DNA of 64,000 nt, from assembly GCA_019912315.1 (NCBI GenBank), contig JAIOJA010000064.1, forward strand, positions 28,780-92,779, given 5' to 3'. Shown here piece by piece: positions 9,221 through 16,569 of the stretch (positions are counted from its first letter, which is position 1; each line of letters opens with the position of its first letter). Below the pieces are notes generated by a model. That model did no database searches and was not told the origin of the DNA. It worked only from the letters and a program-made list of their open reading frames with translations. Source of the stretch: Planctomycetota bacterium (GTDB lineage: Bacteria; Planctomycetota; UBA8742; UBA2392). Made by a program: the position numbers and the translations under genes.

Positions 9221-9248
9221 GGGGCGGCCCCAAACGCCGCCCCGATTC
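9221..9248 (-). terminator. Probable terminator of the 9276 gene
   Basis: A perfect 8-bp stem (ggggcggc and gccgcccc, 7-nt loop) lies 33 nt past the stop of the minus-strand VIT gene. On the minus strand the stem is followed by ggttcgtttt, a weak U tract. Confidence 0.55.
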
Positions 9249-9275
9249 CTGGTGCGCTTTGCCCAGCGCTGTTTG

Positions 9276-11798
9276 CTATTCGGCTTTCAACTCTGGCAAC
9301 TTGAACTTTGCTTCCACTACCTGCCCTTCGTCGGTGAGACTGGTTTCGACTTCGATTCTGGCCTGGCTTTGCAGCAGCAGTGATTCGAGGCGATCCAGCG
9401 TGCTGACGTCCAGCCCGTTGATCTTCTCGATTACCTGGCCCGGCTGCATGCCGGCCTCGGCGCCCGGTGTGCCGTCCTTGACCTCTATGACGATCACGCG
9501 ACCGTCCGGCGTCTCTCCCACTTTCAGCCCCCAGCTGGCGATCTCATACACGCGCCCTTGCTCAATGGGTCTGCTGTCGCCTTTGAAGGTCACGCCTTCC
9601 GGCATCTCGACCGGCTGCCAGACCGTCATCGGTCGCCCGTCGCCGACGATCCTTGACTCGTCAACAGCGACGAAGCTCGTGTACCTGCTCATCAGGTTGA
9701 AATCCAGCGCGACGTTCGTGATCTCCTGTTCGAAACGGGACTCATCACCGACGCCCTGGTTCGAAAGGTCGGCGATCTTCTGGCGCGCCCACAGGGTTGC
9801 GATGGCCGGATTGTCTGCCGCGGCGTCGAGATTCAACTTCACGGGATAGCTGACGTGTCGCGCGCCGACCCGCCCGTTCACGTTGATGGTGTGCTCGCCG
9901 CTGCCCCTGTAGCGCGCCATCAGGCTCAAGGGCTGGGCGGCGAACAGGTCGTTGAACTTGCTGGGGTAGGCGGATTCGACTTCAAGCCCGTTCCAGTCGA
10001 TGTCGATGTCGCACAACACGGGCATGTCTATGGCGTTGTAGAACTCCTGCACCGCACCTTCGGCATATTCACCGTCGCGGGGCAGGCAGTAGATCGCGCG
10101 CCCCTGGCCGTGCTCGGCGATGCCGTCGATCAGGTGGCGATTCACGCTGCTGCCGATGCCGAAGCTGAAGAAGCGCGCGTCCCGGCCGTCCTGCTTGATG
10201 GTTTCGAAAATCGCGTTCTCGTCGCCGATGTAGCCGTCAGTCAGGAAAGCATAAATCTGCAGGTGGCGCGGGTCGTGCTCGGCCTTCAGGGCGCGTTGCA
10301 GCCCGGCCAGCATTTCCGTGCCGCCGCTTGCGCTGGACTTCGCAAGGAAGTCCTTGGCGGCGCTGATGTTCTCCGGCGTGTTGGCTTGCGGTGAATCGAA
10401 CACCTGCCCGTTGCCGCTGGCGAAGTAGACGATATTGAAGATGTCATCCGGCTTCAGGTGATCGAGCGTTTTGCGAATCACCTCTTTGCTCATCTGGGAC
10501 GGCGAGCCGCTCATGCTGCCGCTGACGTCCATGATAAAGGTCAGTTCGCGCGGTGTAACGTCGGCGTCGGCCGGGTCGAGCTGCGGCTGAACTTGCAGGC
10601 TCATGAACTGGCCGCGCTCGTCGTTGTGGGTCAGCACGCCCACGGACGGCTGCTTCGCCGCGATGCCCCAGCGCAGCACAAAGTCGCGGTTGGGCACGGC
10701 GTCCAGTTTGCTGAGGGTAACGACCGCGTTGCCCTCGCGCTGCAGGTTGATGTCGACCTCGTGGGCGAGTGAGCGGGTACGGGTGATGTCGATCGGCAGC
10801 CCCGCCTCGATTTCCAGGGTCAGGTCAATGTCCATGCCGGAGCGCATGCCGGGTGGCAGCACGACTTCGTTGTAGTCTTCCGTGTCGTCGCCATCGGCGT
10901 CCGGTGCAACTTCGTGACTGCCGCTGCCGCCTCGATAGCGCGGGCCGAGGGTCATGGGGAACATGTACTCGAAGCGCCCGTTTTCGTACTTGAGTGACTG
11001 GTAGTAGGTGATCTCCACTTTGACTTCGCCGCCAACCTCGATGTTGGCGACGCTCTGCGTGAACACGTTCGGACGGTTCTGCGTGAGCAGCGTGGCCGTG
11101 CGACCGCGGGCCTTGGCTTCTTCATAGATCTTCTTGGCCTCAGCGCGCGGCCTGACGACGCCGACGATTCGGCGGTCGCCGGCCTGCATCACGAAGTGGT
11201 TGATGGCGGAGTCACCTGGCAGGGGGAAGGTGTAGACGGCCTCGATGACCTCCTTGTACGGGTTGGTGAATGTCTGGGTGACGGTGGTGCCTGCGAGTGT
11301 GCCGCTGACCTTGGCGTTGACGTTGGTGTGCTTGAGCGGGAATACGCCGACGGTCTCGCTGCCGCGTTTAGCTTCGAGCCTGGCGGCGTTATCTTCGGCT
11401 TCCGCCCAGTTCATGCCGGGTGTTGCGGGATCTGCTTCCTCCACGTTTTCGGCACTTGAGGCACCGCTGACGCGATAGCGGCGCAAAAGGTAGCCACCCC
11501 GGCTCCCGCCGCCGCCCCCGCCGCCGCCAATGCCGCCGCCCAGGCCAACTTCGGATGTCGTTGATGTCTTGTTCGGGTGCGGCGACTCGTTGTCGGACGG
11601 GTCTTCGTTAGGGTCGTCTTTCGCGTACTCGACGACGTGATCGGGCGGTGACGGGTCGCTGGCGATCACAACGACTTCCGTACCGGAGTTTGATTGTGGA
11701 TTCGGCGCGGGTTCATCGTTCCGCGTGCAGGCGGCAATGAAGAAGATCAACAACAGCGCCGGCAACAGGCGCAGGACTAGCGGTTTACTTTGACGCAT
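9276..11798 (-). CDS. VIT/vWA/PDZ lipoprotein
   Basis: An 840-residue lipoprotein: the signal peptide ends in a lipobox (FIAAC). A Gly-rich linker follows (residues 92-107), then a VIT domain (residues about 150-280; EAVYTFPLPGDSAINHF, NIEVGGEVKVEITY), a von Willebrand A domain with an intact metal-ion site (DVSGSMSG near residue 423), and a C-terminal PDZ-like domain (GAEAGMQPGQVIEKINGLDV). Such proteins resemble inter-alpha-trypsin inhibitor heavy chains and marine proteobacterial sortase-target surface proteins; the role is probably adhesion or protein binding at the envelope. AAGGAG precedes the ATG. A close paralog lies at 16570-19191 in the same orientation. Confidence 0.85.
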   Translation of the reverse strand: MRQSKPLVLRLLPALLLIFFIAACTRNDEPAPNPQSNSGTEVVVIASDPSPPDHVVEYAKDDPNEDPSDNESPHPNKTSTTSEVGLGGGIGGGGGGGGSRGGYLLRRYRVSGASSAENVEEADPATPGMNWAEAEDNAARLEAKRGSETVGVFPLKHTNVNAKVSGTLAGTTVTQTFTNPYKEVIEAVYTFPLPGDSAINHFVMQAGDRRIVGVVRPRAEAKKIYEEAKARGRTATLLTQNRPNVFTQSVANIEVGGEVKVEITYYQSLKYENGRFEYMFPMTLGPRYRGGSGSHEVAPDADGDDTEDYNEVVLPPGMRSGMDIDLTLEIEAGLPIDITRTRSLAHEVDINLQREGNAVVTLSKLDAVPNRDFVLRWGIAAKQPSVGVLTHNDERGQFMSLQVQPQLDPADADVTPRELTFIMDVSGSMSGSPSQMSKEVIRKTLDHLKPDDIFNIVYFASGNGQVFDSPQANTPENISAAKDFLAKSSASGGTEMLAGLQRALKAEHDPRHLQIYAFLTDGYIGDENAIFETIKQDGRDARFFSFGIGSSVNRHLIDGIAEHGQGRAIYCLPRDGEYAEGAVQEFYNAIDMPVLCDIDIDWNGLEVESAYPSKFNDLFAAQPLSLMARYRGSGEHTINVNGRVGARHVSYPVKLNLDAAADNPAIATLWARQKIADLSNQGVGDESRFEQEITNVALDFNLMSRYTSFVAVDESRIVGDGRPMTVWQPVEMPEGVTFKGDSRPIEQGRVYEIASWGLKVGETPDGRVIVIEVKDGTPGAEAGMQPGQVIEKINGLDVSTLDRLESLLLQSQARIEVETSLTDEGQVVEAKFKLPELKAE

Positions 11799-11863
11799 GG
11801 CGTGCTCCTTAGAGTCACGCCCCGGGAAATCTTATGAACGAATTTCGCGTTCCGTGGTTCGGG

Positions 11864-13303
11864 CTATCTGACCTGGTCTTCGAGGCGGAGGTAGCGGTAG
11901 TAGATGCTGAGACACAGACCGGCCAGCGCAGTCGTTGAAACGCGCCCGTCGCGGCTGAAGACGTCGATGGCGTCCCAGCTTCCGTGCTCGTCGAGCTTGG
12001 CGGCTTCCGTCTGCCCGCGCTGTTTGTCGAAGTCGGTGTAGCCGCGCTGGTTGTTGGTCAGGACCGCGCTAAGCGCCTTCTCCCAGCGGTCCCAGCGCTT
12101 GTTGCCGTTCGGCAAGTAGGAGCCGCCCGTCTGATAAATTGCCTGGGTCGCGAACCACCACAGCTCCATGTCGACATGTCCGCGTTCCCACTTCGGCAGA
12201 TGCTCGTCGCGCACGAGCAAGTCCGCACAAGCCCGTACGGACGGATCCGTCAGCTCGCAGTAGCTCGTGAACAGAGCGCACACCAGCCAGGCCGCAGCGC
12301 AGACAGGGCCGCGCTCGAAACCCTGGGCACGTTGATCAGGCGGCAGTTTTTGCGAATCGCTGTAGGCGACCTCGCCGTCATCGTAAACGTGCTCGAGAAA
12401 CGTATGCAGCCCGGCGGACTCCCATTCCACTTCCAGCCCGCACATCTTTGCCGCCTTGATCGCCATGACCGCGTAGCCGGTGCTGATGATGTCGGCCGTG
12501 CCCCAGGAGTTCTCGCCCCAGCCTGAGTACGAGTGCTGCAGCTTCAGTAACTGCTCGACGGCCTTTTCAGCCAGCGTCTTGATGACCGTGTCACCACTGA
12601 GCCCGTAGGCTTCGCACAGTGCGATTGTTGCCAGCGCGTGGTCGCGCACGCCGCGCGAGTTGGGCCAGCCGGTGTCGGTCTGGTTCTTGCGCAACCACAG
12701 GATCGCCTGCCGCACAACTTGGTTGTAGGCGCCATTCTTGTGGTCGTACCCGGCGCCAAGGTAGGTCAGCAGCGCGAACGACGTGACTGCCAGGTCCGCA
12801 TCCGCCGCGCCAGCGTCAATGTCGGGATCGCCGAAGCCTTCGCGCTCGCTGCCGTGTGTGGCGAACGCGCCTTTGCGTCCCGAGTTGGAGCCGAAGTCGC
12901 CGGCACTCCAGTACCCGTTTTCATTCTGGTGCGCCGATAACCAGTCGAGGCTGCCGAAACTGCGCTCCGGGTCCGGGTCGCCGGTAAGCGGGTTGGGGTG
13001 CGCGGTTGCGATCAAGCGCGCATCCGGCCAGGGTACTTCATCCAACTCGGCTTCGGGTTTCCGCGAGTCATCTGGTGCGGCGCCCTCTCGCGCAGTCTCG
13101 TCGGCAACTTGAAGCGGGCGTGACCCTGCGCCCAACGCCTCGTCATCCGGCGCGGCTTCGTCGGCTGCAATCTCCGGCGTGTTGGCCGCGACCGCGACGC
13201 CGAACCACTCAAGCTGCCACGCTATCACAAACAACGTGCCAACGCATAACAGAGCCAGCAGCCCCGGCAGAATCAATCGCTTACGTTTGTCGTGCGCGCC
13301 CAT
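11864..13303 (-). CDS. Membrane-anchored terpene-cyclase/prenyltransferase-like alpha-barrel protein
   Basis: A 479-residue protein with an N-terminal transmembrane helix (LILPGLLALLCVGTLFVIA) and an extracytoplasmic alpha-alpha toroid built from squalene-cyclase/prenyltransferase-type repeats: LDWLSAHQNENGYW, AILWLRKNQTDTGWP, VEQLLKLQHSYSGWGENSW. The DxDD acid motif of true cyclases is not evident, so it is more likely a binding scaffold of the kind planctomycetes carry in many copies. It lies between two VIT/vWA genes on the same strand. A C-terminal fragment of a paralog lies immediately upstream (13341-13480). Confidence 0.75.
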   Translation of the reverse strand: MGAHDKRKRLILPGLLALLCVGTLFVIAWQLEWFGVAVAANTPEIAADEAAPDDEALGAGSRPLQVADETAREGAAPDDSRKPEAELDEVPWPDARLIATAHPNPLTGDPDPERSFGSLDWLSAHQNENGYWSAGDFGSNSGRKGAFATHGSEREGFGDPDIDAGAADADLAVTSFALLTYLGAGYDHKNGAYNQVVRQAILWLRKNQTDTGWPNSRGVRDHALATIALCEAYGLSGDTVIKTLAEKAVEQLLKLQHSYSGWGENSWGTADIISTGYAVMAIKAAKMCGLEVEWESAGLHTFLEHVYDDGEVAYSDSQKLPPDQRAQGFERGPVCAAAWLVCALFTSYCELTDPSVRACADLLVRDEHLPKWERGHVDMELWWFATQAIYQTGGSYLPNGNKRWDRWEKALSAVLTNNQRGYTDFDKQRGQTEAAKLDEHGSWDAIDVFSRDGRVSTTALAGLCLSIYYRYLRLEDQVR

Positions 13304-13340
13304 GGGAACACTTCAAACGAAGTAGTCGCGGGCGGGTTCG

Positions 13341-13480
13341 CTAACTGCCGGCTTCTTTGAGTCGCAGATAGCGGTAGTAGACCTCGAGCGTCAGCCCGCC
13401 CACGCCCGTCGTGAACACGCGCGCCCCTGGCAGTTCCATGGGTCGACGGGATCCCAGCTTCCGTGCCTGTCCGCACGTAC
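13341..13480 (-). pseudogene. C-terminal remnant of a paralog of the 11864 gene
   Basis: Two adjacent frames join to give DRHGSWDPVDPW, then RVFTTGVGGLTLEVYYRYLR, matching the end of the neighbouring gene (EHGSWDAIDVF, then RVSTTALAGLCLSIYYRYLR). A frame change near 13435 and the absence of everything upstream mark it as a decayed copy. The rest of the 13304-13542 gap holds nothing else I can identify. Confidence 0.6.
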
Positions 13481-13542
13481 TCTTACTCCGATGTACAACC
13501 CAAAGGCGATGTTCCACTCTGTGTTGACCGGGATCGTGACAT

Positions 13543-14022
13543 TCAATCGCTCGTTCGCGTCGAGAGCTTCTGTAGATAATCGTCCCAACGTGTGTCCGCC
13601 AGCATGCCAACCGCCGACGGTTCTTCCCGAACGAACCACCCGCTGCCGAACTTCATGAGCACTACAATTCCGACCCTGGGGTGATACGCAATTCGCTCTG
13701 TACTCGGAGAGCCCGGGAAGGCGGGAACAGCTTGGGCGTCCTCGCCTTGTAGTAGCTTGATCATCGCATCAGCTTCGACATCGGTCATTCGGACTTTGTA
13801 TGCACTGACCCCATGACGATAGAGTCGCCAGTTGTCAGGTCTGCTGGGATACTGTTCGTGTAGATTTTCTTCGCGTTCCAGCAACTGGTCCCAGTATGTA
13901 TCCCACGCGTACCCATTGGGGGGAGGGTCGCCTTCAGAATTCGCGGAACGTGGCGTGGTTCCGGGCGACGTGCATCCACTTACCATCAACAGAAACAACA
14001 ACATGATTGTTAGCGACTTCAT
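13543..14022 (-). CDS. Small lipoprotein of unknown function
   Basis: A 159-residue protein whose N-terminus (KSLTIMLLFLLMVSGC) is a lipoprotein signal with a VSGC lipobox. The mature part is hydrophilic with aromatic-rich stretches (YAWDTYWDQLLEREENL, KFGSGWFVREEP). I do not recognise a family. It lies 20 nt downstream of the next minus-strand gene and may be co-transcribed with it. The base composition of 13.5-14.7 kb looks less GC-rich than the flanks, which hints at acquired DNA. Confidence 0.55.
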   Translation of the reverse strand: MKSLTIMLLFLLMVSGCTSPGTTPRSANSEGDPPPNGYAWDTYWDQLLEREENLHEQYPSRPDNWRLYRHGVSAYKVRMTDVEADAMIKLLQGEDAQAVPAFPGSPSTERIAYHPRVGIVVLMKFGSGWFVREEPSAVGMLADTRWDDYLQKLSTRTSD

Positions 14023-14042
14023 CGGCAGGTTATCCGCAAACA

Positions 14043-15422
14043 TTAGCACACAAGCCCCTTCTTGGGAGACCACGTGCAAGCGGCTCGAAAGCTACGATCC
14101 AGTTTGCTTGTGATTGCGAGACGCGCGTCGATACACGGATTGCGAGGTGTCGTACAGTCAAACTCCGCGGTGAAAGTAATTCCCGCATCCCGCTCCGAAC
14201 CTTGCAGCGCAGTCTGTGGCTGGGCAATGTCGGCAATGATAGCCGATGTGCCAGGTACGGGACCGGGAAGTCTTGCAAACTCTCCCGGTACCGCTCGCTG
14301 AGACCAGTAGCGAACACAGTCCGGAATCGGCACAGCGTTCAGATCCCCAACACCTTGCTGTTTTAGCTGGCCTGACAACTCGACAAACGCAGTGGGAGCA
14401 ACTGTCAAAGCCTGGAGCGCTAAACTGGTGGGACGGGCCAAGAATGTCCTTATGACTCTTGATTCCGTTACACGCTTCAAACCTTCATGGTTAAGCGAAT
14501 CGCAGGGATCATCCCTACAGATGCTTTTGCCGGTTGATTCCAATTTGTCAGATGAGTGCCTGTCAGCACCAACCGGCTCACGAAATACTTCTATATAGCC
14601 GTAAACGTAGTTGGTCACGTAGCCATCGCAACACTCGAATGTCTGAAGAATGTAGACTGTCTGGAACACTCTATACCCCAGCGCCCAAAGTTGGGGATTC
14701 AGCAACCAGTAGAACCACCGGAACGTGAATTCGTCGCAACTAAGCTTGATGCTCTGTTTGTCAATCAAACCACCAATTCCCGGCTGGTACATCCTGCGCA
14801 GCCCGCGAAGTGTGGTCGCTTGAGTAGTCGCGACTGCTTGGCCGGTTACCCGCCCAACGATTTCAACATGCGCGGACTGGAGAGCACTAATGTGCTGGCC
14901 AAGCCCTTCGCTGCCGAACAAATCTTGATTTGTTTGCGCCAGAGAGCCATCGTCCAGCAAGTGCTTCGGCAAGCATGCTCCCACACTGTCGCCTTCAACC
15001 GCTGGGTCCTCGTCCATGAAGAACTGGTTTGACTGCGGAATGTAGTCGTCGGCACTGATAGCCGGTGCCTCGCGCATGTAGGCTGTGCCCTCAGATTGCG
15101 GCGTTACTTCGGAACTTGGGGGAGTGAGCAGGCGACCGTCCTGGTCCATGACGAACTGGCGGGCGGGGGCCGTTCCGGGCTGCTGGTTCTCGCTTGCGCG
15201 TTGTGGCGCGAATGGCCCGTCGCTAACGCTTCCGACACCAACGGCGTCATCATCCTCGAAGATCAGTTCGTTGTCCGCGCGGGCGTAGTATTCACCCGGG
15301 TTGAACGGGCGGGTTTCGACCGATGCCAGCAGGTTGTTCATGTCCGCCACTTCGCCGGGCTTCAAATGCATGGCACGCGGGAACGTATGGTCGTTGCAGC
15401 TTGGGCAATCTTCGTCGGCCAT
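14043..15422 (-). CDS. Unrecognised protein, possibly phage-related
   Basis: A 459-residue protein. The ATG at 15422 has GGGAG eight bases upstream; the frame is open further 5' but that overlaps the preceding gene. The first 150 residues are acidic and contain two close cysteines (EDCPSC); the middle is rich in aromatics and cysteine (FECCDGYVTNYVYGYIEVF) with no signal peptide or membrane segment. It begins 2 nt after the capsid-like gene, so it probably belonged to the same operon. No family is recognised. The 3' half is lower in GC than the neighbouring genes. Confidence 0.5.
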   Translation of the reverse strand: MADEDCPSCNDHTFPRAMHLKPGEVADMNNLLASVETRPFNPGEYYARADNELIFEDDDAVGVGSVSDGPFAPQRASENQQPGTAPARQFVMDQDGRLLTPPSSEVTPQSEGTAYMREAPAISADDYIPQSNQFFMDEDPAVEGDSVGACLPKHLLDDGSLAQTNQDLFGSEGLGQHISALQSAHVEIVGRVTGQAVATTQATTLRGLRRMYQPGIGGLIDKQSIKLSCDEFTFRWFYWLLNPQLWALGYRVFQTVYILQTFECCDGYVTNYVYGYIEVFREPVGADRHSSDKLESTGKSICRDDPCDSLNHEGLKRVTESRVIRTFLARPTSLALQALTVAPTAFVELSGQLKQQGVGDLNAVPIPDCVRYWSQRAVPGEFARLPGPVPGTSAIIADIAQPQTALQGSERDAGITFTAEFDCTTPRNPCIDARLAITSKLDRSFRAACTWSPKKGLVC

Positions 15423-15424
15423 GG

Positions 15425-16366
15425 CTACACTCCCACGGGGTTGACGTGTACGTCTTTCAACATGCTCAGGGCGCTGGGGCTGCCGATGGACAAACCCGCC
15501 GCCCACGTCGCATCCACATTGATCGTAGACAGGGAGGCGTCTTCCGTAACCACCGGCGTTGCGCGAAAAGTGAACATGCTGCCGTTCTGCTTCGGCGGAA
15601 CGATCGCTGTCAGTCCGCGTCCTTCGTTACGTCCACTGTCGCCAACTAACGCGAAGTAGATGTTGGTGAGGAAGTTCCCGTCAGCGTCCGGGCGAGTTTC
15701 GATCAGGTCGTTGATGTAGATCCGAACACCGTGCAAGGGCGGGGCGCAGGCTGGCGATCATGCCGGAAATTGGGTCGGGGAAGTTCGCGTCCAGGTATTC
15801 GGGATTCAGGTTGCGCCCGTAGAAGGCCTCCCAAATCGCTTTCAGCCCATCGCTGTTGCAGAAGATGGCGTTGGCGTGCCCGTCGTTCGCGTGGACGCCC
15901 AGCCAGGCGTCGTCCAGACTCGTCAACGTAAGCGGCGCGTTGAGCGGGATCACCAGCCCGGCCAGGGATTCCAGTGACGGAAAGGCGCCGTCGCCGGTGT
16001 CCATGGCGCGCGAGAACTTGTAGCGCAGGCGGCGGGTGGCCAGGCGCTTCACGATGCGCACGATGTTGTTGGGCACGCGGAAGCGGTCCTGCGCGGTGTA
16101 ACAGACACGGAACATGGTGGCGAACAGGACAAACTCGAAGCGCACTTCCTCGTCGGGCAGGGGTGTCTGTTCGGAATCTTCGCGCAGTTGTCGAGGTTGA
16201 CGCCGAAATCCACGAACTGGTTCGTACGGGTGTATAGGTCACGGCCGCCCGCGACTTCCCTCAGCGTCAGTATGTCAAAGTGCTGGATCTTATAGGGACG
16301 CCTCTCTATCAGGTCCCGTTCTTTCACGTCGTCAGCCAGCCGTATGGCGTTCGGCCCAATGGGCAT
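15425..16366 (-). pseudogene. Frameshifted phage major-capsid-like gene
   Basis: Three successive frames read as one protein of about 310 residues. Segment one starts at the ATG at 16366 (GGAG upstream) and runs to about 16195 (YKIQHFDILTLREVAGGRDL). Segment two covers about 16195-15738 (EQTPLPDEEVRFEF, then FPSLESLAGLVIPLN, then AIFCNSDGLKAIWEAFYG). Segment three runs to 15425 (LHGVRIYINDLIETRPDADG, then TNIYFALVGDSGRN). The layout of a target-region sentence, an AIFCNSDGLKAIW helix, a GVRIYINDLI strand and a late IYFALVGD strand resembles HK97-fold capsid proteins. The family call is by eye and tentative. The two frameshifts may be real decay or assembly indels. Confidence 0.45.
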
Positions 16367-16495
16367 GTGCGTACTCCAGGGTCGGGGAAGCGTCAGGGAT
16401 AGAAATCATACTCCGCAAAAAAAAGTGGCAAGCATTTGATTCGCAAAGTTGCCACGACGGGTATGTCAATAAGTTCCACTTGTTTGCGCTTCAAA

Positions 16496-16527
16496 ACCGA
16501 CCCCCGGCGGGGGCAGGCCGCCGGGGG
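16496..16527 (-). terminator. Probable terminator of the 16570 gene
   Basis: A 10-bp GC stem (cccccggcgg at 16501-16510, ccgccggggg at 16518-16527) lies about 45 nt past the stop of the minus-strand gene. Read on that strand it is followed by tcggtttt. Apart from this hairpin, nothing was recognised between 16367 and 16569. Confidence 0.6.
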
Positions 16528-16569
16528 TGTTTGATCGACTTGCGCCGACCACGGGTGGACTCTGTAGTG

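Noticed and set aside
9208..9849. Plus-strand 213-codon ORF at the end of the VIT gene
   Set aside because: Overlaps the PDZ domain of the minus-strand gene and is Ser/Thr/Pro-rich shadow text.
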